A stretch of 7,851 bases of DNA from DATCLS01 sp035265325 (GCA_035265325.1 DATFOS010000033.1:1-7851); one strand, 5' to 3'. Shown: positions 1 through 6,933, counted from the first letter of the stretch. Made by a program: numbers and translations. The notes: generated from the sequence alone by a model not told the origin.

Positions 1-215
1 CATGCGCCGACCGTAGGCGTCCGGCTCACAATCTCGCAACCACTTAGTTGCGCGTTCCGGGCCCGGACGACGGCGGCGGGCGTGACGACATGGTGCCGGC
101 ATATGTCAACCCGCTGCTCCGCGTGCCGCGGCCTCGTGGCGACCGGCCTTGCCCTGTTCCTCGTCGCGGCGGGGCGGGACGCCGTTGCCGGGCCCGCCGG
201 ACCGGCGGAGGCGGC
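1..215. other. Non-coding left end
   Basis: No convincing gene lies between the window edge and the stop codon of the coiled-coil membrane protein gene at 216. The sequence is less GC-rich at 25-50 than the genes around it, which fits an intergenic region. A CAT at 1-3 could be the start codon of a minus-strand gene running off the left edge, but one codon cannot establish this and no clear Shine-Dalgarno precedes it. A GC-rich dyad at 194-208 (CCGCC, five-base loop, GGCGG) lies just past the operon's last stop codon. It has no T-tract, so it is at best a weak transcription-end candidate. Confidence 0.5.
35..52. promoter_or_regulatory. Inverted repeat, possible operator
   Basis: CGCAAC at 35-40 and GTTGCG at 47-52 form a perfect 6-bp dyad around the six-base spacer CACTTA. 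It sits in the only AT-richer patch of the left intergenic region. From memory, GCAAC-spacer-GTTGC dyads of this size are common operators for winged-helix regulators (ArsR, MarR and HxlR types) in actinobacteria. The target gene would lie beyond the left edge. The dyad is seen directly; its role is inferred. Confidence 0.3.
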
Positions 216-746
216 TCAGCCCGGCTCGCCGCCAGGGGCGAGGCCGGGGCCCGGGCCCAGGGAGTCGAGCTCGGCCCGCGCCGCGTCCAGGAGGGCGAGG
301 CGTTCCGCCAGTGCCCGGAGGGCCGGCTGGATGTCGCCGCCGGCCGCCGTGCGGGTGGTCACGTCGGCGACCGCCTCCTCCAGGCGCTCGACCTCGGTCG
401 TCACGTGCGCCAACGGCTCGGCCTTGACGCGGTCGGGGAGGGCGGCGACCGCCACCAGCCGCTCGTCGAGGGCCCCGGCCGCCCGCTCGACCTTGAAGCG
501 CACGTCGGCGGCCACGCCCTCGGCCGGGAGGGCCGCGAGGGCGGCGGCGACCTGGCGGATCCGCCGGTGGAGCCGCGCCTCGGGGTCGTGCGACCGCGCC
601 CACGCGGCCGGGACGGCGACGCCCCCGGCCCCGGATCCCACGGCACCGCCGCGGCGGCCGCCGCCCGCCCGGGACACGGCCAGGCCGATCCCGATGCCGG
701 CGACGAACAGGACGATGGCCCCGATGACCAGGGCGACGACGGTCAT
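216..746 (-). CDS. Small single-pass membrane protein with helical tail
   Basis: A protein of 176 residues that I cannot assign to a named family. Residues 3-24 are strongly hydrophobic and rich in Val, Ile and Gly, with a GIGIG run. This is a clear N-terminal membrane anchor and has no signal-peptidase motif. A Gly-rich linker (about 27-43) follows, then a long stretch of Ala/Leu/Glu/Arg-rich helix (about 55-165) with coiled-coil-like spacing. The end is Gly/Pro-rich. The expected topology is a short N-terminus, one membrane helix and a soluble helical domain. The start ATG shares one base with the stop of the upstream zinc-ribbon gene (TGATG), which supports this start and translational coupling. 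It is the last gene of the SPFH operon, so a structural or scaffolding role in that membrane module is inferred. It does not obviously resemble Bacillus YdjH. Confidence 0.8.
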   Translation of the reverse strand: MTVVALVIGAIVLFVAGIGIGLAVSRAGGGRRGGAVGSGAGGVAVPAAWARSHDPEARLHRRIRQVAAALAALPAEGVAADVRFKVERAAGALDERLVAVAALPDRVKAEPLAHVTTEVERLEEAVADVTTRTAAGGDIQPALRALAERLALLDAARAELDSLGPGPGLAPGGEPG

Positions 747-2125
747 CAGCCAGTGCCCCCGCTGCCGCCCCCGCCGCCCACCGACGACCACAGCACGACG
801 AGGATGAGCGCCAGGATCACGCCGGCGGCGACGGCCAGGCCGATCTTGACCTTGCTCCACGGCCGCTGGCCCTGCACCTCGCCGGTGACGCCGTTGATCA
901 TCACCTGGAAGGGCTGGCCCTGGAAGATGACGGTCAACAGCCAGATCGGCAGCAGCAGGTGCTTGAAGGTCATCGCGCCGAAGGAGGTGTCCATGCGGCG
1001 GATGTCCTGCCGGTCGCCGCCGATGTCGGCCTTGACCGTCGTGCGGACCTCCTCGTCGATCCGCTGCCGCGCCTCGCCGAACGCCTGGTCCACGTCGTGG
1101 TCGTAGGTCCGGCACAGGTGGCCGGCGACGTACTCGGCGGAGAACGGCTTCGCCCCCTCCGTCGGCCACGGCTCGAGGGCCGCCACGTGCGTGCGGTCGA
1201 GGCCCGTGTTGGCGCACACGGCGATGTCGTCGAACGAGGTGTGGACCCCGCCGCTGACGTTGCGCCAGCGCACACGGGTCTCGGTCCGCCGGTCGTCGCC
1301 GGACCCGACGGTGACCGTGTACTCGTCGCCGCGGCGGCCGTCGTAGATGGTGTCGGCCTCGGCGTCGTACGTGAAGTACGCCATGTAGACGCTGGTGAAC
1401 GAGCCCGTCTCCTTGTACTTCTTGAACTCGCTCGGTGCGAACCAGCGGCTGTCGATCCAGTCCTCGATCGCCTTCTTGGCGGTCGAGTGGTCGACCTGGA
1501 ACGGCAGCACGCCGTCGACGGCCAGGCGCTCCGGAGCGTCGTGCACGTCGTCCCGCTGGATCGGGGTGGCGCAGTACGGGCAGCGCGTGGCGGTGAGGGT
1601 CCCCGTGAAGGTCGTGTGGCCGCCGCAGCTCTGGCAGACGATCTCCTTCTCGCCGGCGAACTGCTGGACGCCCCCGGCGACCACCGAGGCCTGGCGGAGG
1701 GCACCCACGGCGCGGCGCAGGTCCTGTTCGACGACGGCCCGGCCGGCGTCCTCGACGATCTCCTGGCGGTTCCCGCAGTGGGGGCAGACCAGCAGCTGGG
1801 CCCGGATGTCGAACTCCAGCTGCCCGCCGCACTGGGCGCACGGGTAGGTGCGCGTCTGCTCGGTGCCGTGCAGCATCGCCCGGCGGTTGGGGTCGTGCTC
1901 CGCCGGGGCAGGCGGCGGGCCCGGCGGGGGCGCCTGGGCCGGGATCGGCGGCGGAGCCTGCGTCGGCACCGGGGGCGGTTCCGGCGCCGTGGCCGGCGGG
2001 TGCGGCGGCGCGGAGGACCGCGGCGAGGCCCCGGGCGGCGGTGGAGGTGGAGGTGCCGCGGGCGGCGGTGCCGGCCGCTCGGGGTCCCGGGGCGGGAGCG
2101 GCGGAGGGTCGCCGGCGGAGCTCAC
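746..2125 (-). CDS. TFIIB-type double zinc-ribbon membrane protein (YdjG-like)
   Basis: A protein of 459 residues. Residues 7-75 are extremely proline-rich, with a run of seven prolines and several PPPG/PPPP motifs. Two zinc ribbons follow, with Cys at 96, 99, 114, 117 and at 164, 167, 182, 185. Both are CxxC-14-CxxC. A mixed globular region of about 200 residues precedes a motif typical of bacterial TFIIB-type zinc-ribbon membrane proteins (LLPIWLLT, then GQPFQVMINGVTGEVQGQRP). A C-terminal membrane helix spans about 428-446, and a Gly-rich tail ends the protein. Such proteins are often mislabelled as primosomal protein N'-like. B. subtilis YdjG has this general build and acts with the SPFH protein YdjI and PspA at the membrane. 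The GTG start overlaps the stop of the SPFH gene by four bases (GTGA), which fixes the start. A role in membrane-stress sensing or recruitment is inferred. Confidence 0.85.
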   Translation of the reverse strand: MSSAGDPPPLPPRDPERPAPPPAAPPPPPPPGASPRSSAPPHPPATAPEPPPVPTQAPPPIPAQAPPPGPPPAPAEHDPNRRAMLHGTEQTRTYPCAQCGGQLEFDIRAQLLVCPHCGNRQEIVEDAGRAVVEQDLRRAVGALRQASVVAGGVQQFAGEKEIVCQSCGGHTTFTGTLTATRCPYCATPIQRDDVHDAPERLAVDGVLPFQVDHSTAKKAIEDWIDSRWFAPSEFKKYKETGSFTSVYMAYFTYDAEADTIYDGRRGDEYTVTVGSGDDRRTETRVRWRNVSGGVHTSFDDIAVCANTGLDRTHVAALEPWPTEGAKPFSAEYVAGHLCRTYDHDVDQAFGEARQRIDEEVRTTVKADIGGDRQDIRRMDTSFGAMTFKHLLLPIWLLTVIFQGQPFQVMINGVTGEVQGQRPWSKVKIGLAVAAGVILALILVVLWSSVGGGGGSGGTG

Positions 2126-3375
2126 GGCGCGGCCGGGGCGTCCCCCGGGCCACTCGCGGCGGGGCCACCGGCGGCGGGGCCGCTCGGCGGCGGGGGCGGC
2201 GGGGACTGGGGCGGCAGCGGCGGGGGCGTCGAGAAGAACGCCTGCAGGACCGGCACGGACTGCGCCGGCGCCCACGCGGCCATGCCGTTCGTCCACACGA
2301 GCGTGGTGCCGACGACCTGGCCGTTGGCGATCCCGGCGCGCATCTGCTCGAGCGTGTACGGCCCACCGGCCGTCCCACCGGCGTCGACGTGGAACGTCAC
2401 GGCCTGGTTGGGCAGCGGCGGCGGGGTCGGCCCAGCGGCCGGGGCGCCGGCGACGCCAGTGCCCGGGGCGGTGGCCGCGCCCGGGCCCATGGCGGTCCCC
2501 ATCGCCCCGGCCATCTGGCCGGCCATGGCGATGCCCATGCCCATCTGCATGGCGTCGCCCATCGTGCTGCCGCCCGGGTTGTCGGCGGCGGCGATCATGG
2601 CGTCGGCGGCGGCCGCCTGCTGGTAGCGGCCCATCGACCCGACGTTGTCGAGGTAGCCGCCCCGCTCGACACCGGCGGCGACGCCGCGCGTCATCGCCTG
2701 GGTGATCTCGTCGGGGAGCGAGATGTTCATCGTGACCTCGGGGATGTCGAGGCCGTACTCGTCGTCGACGCGCTCGGCCACGAAGTCCCTCAGCTTGGCG
2801 GCGAGCGCCACCTGCTGGCCCTGGAGGTCGATGGCGCCGAGCCCGGTCTCGAGGACCATGTCCGAGAACGCCAGCGTGATGACCCGCCGCAGCAGCTCGG
2901 TGACCTCCTCGGCCTCGACCGAAGAGTCGGCTCCGATGACCTCGCGCAGGAAGATGCCGACGTCGGCGATCCGCACCACGCACAGCCCGTTCGCCCGGAC
3001 CTGGACCATCTTGAAGTCCGGGTCGCGCACCGTGACCGGCTGCGGCGTACCCCACCGGATGTTCGTGACCGGCCGGGTGTTGACGAAGTACACCTCGCTG
3101 CGGAACGGGCTGTCGAAGCCGTACTTCCAGCCCTGCAGCGTGCCGAGGATGGGCAGGTTCTCCGACGTCAACTGGTAGTGCCCGGGCTCGAAGACGTCCG
3201 CCAGGGCGCCCCGGTAGACGAAGGCCGCCTTCTGGCCTTCGCGCACGATCAGCTGGGCGCCGTTCTTGATCTCGTTCTGGTAGCGCGGGAAACGCCACGC
3301 CAGCGTCGACCGGGAATCGTCGATCCATTCGATGATGTCGACGAGCTCGCCCCGCAGCTTGTCCATCAAGCCCAC
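2122..3375 (-). CDS. SPFH/band-7 protein with GYF_2 domain (YdjI-like)
   Basis: A protein of 417 residues. Its N-terminus, MGLMDKLRGELVDIIEW, and the following WRFPRYQNEIKNGAQL are hallmarks of the YdjI-type SPFH family, sometimes labelled virion core protein. The SPFH core spans about residues 25-250 and contains LPILGTLQGWKYGF and EVYFVNTRPVTNIRWGTP. Residues 272-296 form a Met/Gly/Ala-rich ladder. A GYF_2-type domain follows at about 324-382 (GPYTLEQMRAGIANGQ, then TLVWTNGMAAWAPA), and a Pro/Gly/Ala-rich tail ends the protein. SPFH proteins form oligomeric membrane scaffolds; YdjI works with zinc-ribbon membrane proteins and PspA in envelope stress. I chose the GTG at 3375 because the family begins MGLxDKLRGE and a GGAGG lies eight bases upstream. 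The ATG at 3366 lacks that spacing, and longer upstream starts add only arginine-rich filler. This is the first gene of a three-gene operon. Confidence 0.93.
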   Translation of the reverse strand: MGLMDKLRGELVDIIEWIDDSRSTLAWRFPRYQNEIKNGAQLIVREGQKAAFVYRGALADVFEPGHYQLTSENLPILGTLQGWKYGFDSPFRSEVYFVNTRPVTNIRWGTPQPVTVRDPDFKMVQVRANGLCVVRIADVGIFLREVIGADSSVEAEEVTELLRRVITLAFSDMVLETGLGAIDLQGQQVALAAKLRDFVAERVDDEYGLDIPEVTMNISLPDEITQAMTRGVAAGVERGGYLDNVGSMGRYQQAAAADAMIAAADNPGGSTMGDAMQMGMGIAMAGQMAGAMGTAMGPGAATAPGTGVAGAPAAGPTPPPLPNQAVTFHVDAGGTAGGPYTLEQMRAGIANGQVVGTTLVWTNGMAAWAPAQSVPVLQAFFSTPPPLPPQSPPPPPPSGPAAGGPAASGPGDAPAAP

Positions 3376-3383
3376 TCGTTCGC

Positions 3384-3388
3384 CCTCC
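3384..3388 (-). promoter_or_regulatory. Shine-Dalgarno of the SPFH gene
   Basis: GGAGG on the minus strand ends eight bases before the GTG at 3375. It is the clearest ribosome-binding site in the window. It decides between this GTG and the in-frame ATG nine bases further in, and agrees with the family's conserved MGLxDKLRGE start. Confidence 0.75.
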
Positions 3389-3434
3389 GCTCTCGCCTGT
3401 TCTGGGCGTCGGCGTGAGCCGGCGCCGTCGGGCA

Positions 3435-3440
3435 ACACTA
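3435..3440 (-). promoter_or_regulatory. Candidate -10 box for the SPFH operon
   Basis: TAGTGT on the minus strand matches the actinobacterial TANNNT -10 pattern. It would start a leader of roughly 50 bases carrying the GGAGG at 3384-3388. No TTGACA-like -35 is visible at the usual spacing, where the sequence is almost all G and C. This is the best candidate between 3376 and 3591, but it rests on one hexamer. Confidence 0.35.
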
Positions 3441-3552
3441 CGGCGCCGATGCCGCCCCGGGCCGGTCGCCCTACGGGATCGGCCGGCGGTGGGCGGGTCC
3501 CGGAAAGGGTGGTCAGGAGCGGTCGAGGGCGGGCGGACGAGGTTCACCAGCG

Positions 3553-3567
3553 GGGCGTGCAGCGCCC
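3553..3567 (-). terminator. Short hairpin after the EEP hydrolase gene
   Basis: GGGCG and CGCCC arms of 5 bp flank the loop TGCAG, 25 bases beyond the stop codon at 3592. There is no T-tract. It is at most a weak or Rho-assisted termination signal separating the hydrolase from the SPFH operon. Confidence 0.25.
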
Positions 3568-3591
3568 GGAGGGTCAGCGGGCCACAGGGTG

Positions 3592-4476
<885 letters not shown>

Positions 4477-4524
4477 GTCGCCCGACGCTAGGTCCCCGTG
4501 CGGTCGGTGCGGCAGGCTGCACCG
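4477..4524. promoter_or_regulatory. Compact divergent promoter region
   Basis: Only 48 bases separate the start codons of the EEP hydrolase (leftward) and the dehydrogenase (rightward). At 4485-4493 the sequence ACGCTAGGT gives TAGCGT on the minus strand, a TANNNT -10 match ending eight bases before the hydrolase GTG. On the plus strand the same CTAG core gives TAGGTC, a weaker match. No -35 elements can be recognised, and they would lie inside the opposite coding sequence. Shared control of both genes is possible but inferred. Confidence 0.4.
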
Positions 4525-5403
4525 ATGCAGGACTTCACGGGTCGAGTCGCGGCGATCACCGGCGCAGGGTCGGGAATCGGGCGGGCGCTGGCCCTGCGAC
4601 TGGCGGGGGAGGGCGCCCACCTGGCGCTCTGCGACATCGACGACGAGGGGCTGGCGGCGACCGTCGCGCTGAGCGAGGACGCCCGAGGCGGCCCCGGAGT
4701 GAAGGTCACGTCGGCGCGGGTGGACGTCGCCGACCGCGCCGCCGTCCACACCTGGGCGGACCGCGTCGTCGCCGACCACGGCAAGGTCAACCTCGTCGTG
4801 AACAACGCCGGCGTGGGCCTCGTCGCCTCGATCGAGCACATGTCCTACGAGGACTTCGAGTGGCTCATGGGCATCAACTTCTGGGGCGTGGTCCACGGCA
4901 CGAAGGCGTTCCTGCCGCACCTGCAGGCGGCGGACGAGGGCCACATCGTCAACGTGTCGAGCGTGTTCGGCCTGGTGAGCGTCCCGGCGCAGTCGGCGTA
5001 CAACGCGGCCAAGTTCGCCGTCCGGGGCTTCACCGACGCCCTGCGGATCGAGCTGGAGGCCGCCGGCTCGACCGTGTCGTGCACGACCGTCCACCCGGGC
5101 GGCATCCGGACGAACATCGCCCGCCGCGCGCGGGTCGACCCGGTCACCGCGGCGTCCTTCGGCAACGTCGAGGCGGACCCGGCCCGCTTCGACCGGATGG
5201 CCCGGACGACCCCGGACACGGCGGCCCGCCAGATCCTGGCCGCGGTCCGGGCGAACAGCCGCCGCGTGCTCGTCGGGCCGGACGCCAAGGCGATCGACGT
5301 CCTGTCCCGCCTCCCCGCCGGGGTCTACCAGCGTCTCCTCGTCACCGCCGTCCGCCGCCGCCGCACCCGGTCGCAGGCCCCCTCCGGCCCCGCGTCGGGC
5401 TGA
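4525..5403 (+). CDS. SDR family NAD(P)-dependent oxidoreductase
   Basis: A classical short-chain dehydrogenase/reductase of 292 residues. The Rossmann cofactor motif TGAGSGIG is at 12-19. Asp37 at the end of the second strand suggests NAD(H) rather than NADP(H). NNAG is at 93-96. The catalytic tetrad is Asn118, Ser146, Tyr159 and Lys163 (YNAAK). HPGGIRTNI at about 190-198 is the usual segment after the active site. The protein is longer than the typical 250 residues, and its extra C-terminus ends in an Arg-rich, probably disordered tail. The substrate cannot be read from sequence; a hydroxy-acyl, steroid-like or acetoin-type alcohol would all be possible. The ATG at 4525 places the glycine motif at the usual distance. 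The GTG at 4498 is possible but adds residues unlike the family. The gene is divergent from the EEP hydrolase and convergent with the small acidic protein gene. Confidence 0.94.
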   Translation: MQDFTGRVAAITGAGSGIGRALALRLAGEGAHLALCDIDDEGLAATVALSEDARGGPGVKVTSARVDVADRAAVHTWADRVVADHGKVNLVVNNAGVGLVASIEHMSYEDFEWLMGINFWGVVHGTKAFLPHLQAADEGHIVNVSSVFGLVSVPAQSAYNAAKFAVRGFTDALRIELEAAGSTVSCTTVHPGGIRTNIARRARVDPVTAASFGNVEADPARFDRMARTTPDTAARQILAAVRANSRRVLVGPDAKAIDVLSRLPAGVYQRLLVTAVRRRRTRSQAPSGPASG

Positions 5404-5422
5404 CGCGGCCGGGGACCCTGCG

Positions 5423-5438
5423 GCCGGCTGCGGCCGGC
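5423..5438. terminator. Hairpin between convergent genes
   Basis: Two GCCGGC hexamers (5423-5428 and 5433-5438) can pair as a 6-bp stem around the loop TGCG. They also belong to a tandem CTGCGGCCGG direct repeat. The hairpin sits in the 41-base gap between the dehydrogenase stop and the stop of the minus-strand small gene, where a bidirectional terminator is expected. No T-tract is present on either side. Confidence 0.4.
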
Positions 5439-5444
5439 TCCCGA

Positions 5445-5654
5445 TCAGTCCGCCGGCGGCGTCGTGTCCTCGGAGGTGCGGTGCTCGACGCGGGAGCCGG
5501 GGGCGGACGAGCGGGACGCGGTGCGCTCGTCGGAGTCGGCGAGGACCGCCTCCGCCTGCGCCTCCGGGTCCTCGCTGCCCACGGCCTCCTCTTCCGGGAG
5601 AAGGCCCGCCCGGCTGGCCACCCGCTCGTCGCCCGTCGTCGTGTCGTCCGGCAT
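5445..5654 (-). CDS. Small acidic actinobacterial protein, function unknown
   Basis: A protein of 69 residues, strongly acidic and polar. It has no hydrophobic segment, no cysteines and a composition that suggests disorder. The segment RAGLLPEEEAVGSEDPEAQA and the ending VEHRTSEDTTPP resemble short uncharacterised proteins I recall from many actinobacteria, where LLPEE, GSxDPxAQA and HRTSE are the recurring blocks. I cannot name a function. The frame is open to an ATG at 5786, but the added 44 residues are Gly/Pro-rich filler while the recalled pattern begins near MPDDTTTGDERV, so I chose 5654. No Shine-Dalgarno is visible before it. TACGAC six bases upstream might be a poor -10 for a leaderless transcript. 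Its stop faces the dehydrogenase stop across a short gap with a hairpin. Confidence 0.7.
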   Translation of the reverse strand: MPDDTTTGDERVASRAGLLPEEEAVGSEDPEAQAEAVLADSDERTASRSSAPGSRVEHRTSEDTTPPAD

Positions 5655-6051
5655 GCGGCAGTCGTACCCACCCCCGCTGCCCCCATCCACCGCCGGGACC
5701 CTGTCGCCGGTGACGGTGTCCGTCCGGCCGCCGCCCACGCCGGCCGGCGGCATCGGGGCGCCGCCGGGCCGACCGTCCGCCGGCATGCCGTCCGTCCCCG
5801 GTCGCCCGGCCCGACCCGGTCCCCGTCCGGCCCGGCGCGTGCCCGCCAGGGCCCTGGTGCCGTCCGATGGCGGATCGCCGGAGGCACTGGGGCGACGTCA
5901 CGGCCGAGTCGGGCGGCGTCGACCACGTCTTCCCGGCGCCAGGTTGCGGCCGCGCTCACCGGCTCCGCCGGCCCCGCACGGTCAGCGCCGGCCCCGGCGA
6001 GGCACACGCGCCGATCGTGTATCCAGCATGGCCGCCCGTGCTCGGGAGGGC
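5655..6051. other. 397-base gap between divergent genes
   Basis: No convincing gene. Open frames here are continuations of neighbouring genes with Arg/Pro/Gly-rich translations and no domain. The region should hold promoters for the small acidic protein (leftward) and the propeller protein (rightward), but no clear -10/-35 pair is visible. Five copies of the heptamer CCGTCCG lie at 5720, 5773, 5788, 5823 and 5860, two of them inside a longer TGCCGTCCG. Their spacing is irregular. The segment around 5727-5750 is rich in GCCGGC-type palindromes. Confidence 0.5.
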
Positions 6052-6933
6052 ATGGCACAACTCGTCGACAAACGCATCCTCGGTGACACGACCACGCACG
6101 CGCCGGCCCTGGCCTCCCACCTCGGCCGGCTCTTCCTCGCCTGGAAAGGGGCCGGCAACGACAACCTCAACCTCATGTTCTCGGCCGACGACGGCCGCAC
6201 GTTCGTCGGCAAGGTCACGGTGCCGGACGCCAGCACGCACGGCCCGGCGCTGGCCTCCGGCCCGACCGGCCTGTGGGTGGCGTGGAAGGGCTCCGGCAAC
6301 GACAACCTCAACGTCGCCCGTGCGCAGCTGATCGGCAACACGGCCGGAGCGTTCGGCATCGAGCCCAAGCTCGGGGACAAGACCGTCGTCGCCCAGCTGT
6401 CGCCCGTGGCCCCGGCGTTGGCGGTCCACCAGGACGAGCGCATGCTCTCGTGGAAGGGACTCGGCAACGACCACCTCAACGTCATGCGCGGTGGGGCCAG
6501 CGGCCCGTTCGGCGGGCCGTCGATCTTCTTCGAGGACTTCAGCGACCGCACGCCGGCCGTGGCCGTGCACAACGGGAGCCTGTTCATCGCCTGGAAGGGT
6601 TCCGGCAACCAGAACCTCAACGTCGCCCGAGTGCCGATCGGCACGACCGGGGTTGGCGTGTCGCTGGTCGACAAGCGGATCCTCGGCGACACGACCGAGC
6701 AGGGACCGGCCCTCGCCTCCCACAACGGCCGCCTCTGGCTGGCGTGGAAGGGCGCCGGCAACGACGACCTCAACGTGTTGACGTCGTCCGACGGCCTGTC
6801 CTTTGGCGGCAAGACCACGTTCGGCGACGCCAGCGACAGCCAGCCGGCCCTGGCGCCCCACCGCGGCCGCCTGTTCATGGCCTGGAAGGGCTCGGGCAAC
6901 CAGAACCTCAACGTCGCCGAACTCCGCGACTGA
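6052..6933 (+). CDS. Predicted beta-propeller repeat protein (WKGxGNxxLN repeats)
   Basis: A protein of 293 residues made almost wholly of six repeats. Each has the form PALA.H.GRLf.AWKGsGNdnLNv, and the Trp codons start at 6142, 6283, 6451, 6592, 6745 and 6883. Repeats of about 47-56 residues with Asp-box-like loops (SxDGxxFxGK after repeats 1 and 5) suggest a six-bladed beta-propeller related to sialidase or lectin-like sugar-binding folds. Similar WKGxGNDNLNV repeats occur, as far as I recall, in uncharacterised bacterial proteins. There is no signal peptide, membrane helix or catalytic domain, so binding is more likely than catalysis. The ATG at 6052 gives MAQLVDKRILGDTT, matching the start of the internal third unit (LVDKRILGDTT), with GGGAGG just upstream at tight spacing. 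The in-frame ATG at 6028 is the alternative. The gene stands alone, flanked by a divergent and a convergent gene. Confidence 0.85.
   Translation: MAQLVDKRILGDTTTHAPALASHLGRLFLAWKGAGNDNLNLMFSADDGRTFVGKVTVPDASTHGPALASGPTGLWVAWKGSGNDNLNVARAQLIGNTAGAFGIEPKLGDKTVVAQLSPVAPALAVHQDERMLSWKGLGNDHLNVMRGGASGPFGGPSIFFEDFSDRTPAVAVHNGSLFIAWKGSGNQNLNVARVPIGTTGVGVSLVDKRILGDTTEQGPALASHNGRLWLAWKGAGNDDLNVLTSSDGLSFGGKTTFGDASDSQPALAPHRGRLFMAWKGSGNQNLNVAELRD
6061..6921 (+). repeat. Three tandem two-blade units inside the propeller gene
   Basis: Distances between successive Trp codons of the WKG motif are 47, 56, 47, 51 and 46 residues, alternating short and long. Blades 1, 3 and 5 and blades 2, 4 and 6 resemble each other, so the true unit is two blades (about 98-103 residues) repeated three times. 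Units 1 and 3 both open with LVDKRILGDTT. Blades 4 and 6 share a nearly identical stretch of 27 bases (from 6601 and 6894) encoding GNQNLNVA. This indicates duplication of a double blade. Confidence 0.85.

Noticed and set aside
82..807. Plus-strand frame whose first residues look like a signal peptide
   Set aside because: After about 45 residues it runs antisense to the helical membrane protein gene and becomes Arg/Ser/Pro-rich with no domain. The hydrophobic stretch is probably chance in GC-rich DNA.
959..2626. Long plus-strand frame antisense to the zinc-ribbon and SPFH genes
   Set aside because: Composition is that of a complementary-strand shadow (Val/Asp/Arg/Gly), with no motif, while the minus strand encodes recognisable domains.
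2041..3417. Plus-strand 458-residue frame opposite the SPFH gene
   Set aside because: Shadow of a clearly conserved minus-strand gene; no family resemblance.
5655..5786. 44-residue N-terminal extension of the small acidic protein
   Set aside because: Gly/Pro-rich sequence unlike the rest, and the recalled family pattern begins near the ATG at 5654. An earlier start cannot be fully excluded.
4477..5901. Long N-terminal extension of the EEP hydrolase frame
   Set aside because: It runs antisense through the whole dehydrogenase gene. The EEP fold is complete from the GTG at 4476.
5464..6027. N-terminal extension of the propeller frame
   Set aside because: It overlaps the small acidic protein gene in antisense and translates to Arg/Pro-rich filler without repeats or a signal peptide.
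6061..6921. Repeats considered as a CRISPR or other non-coding array
   Set aside because: The repeats are in frame, diverged at third positions, and encode conserved WKGxGNxxLN blades.
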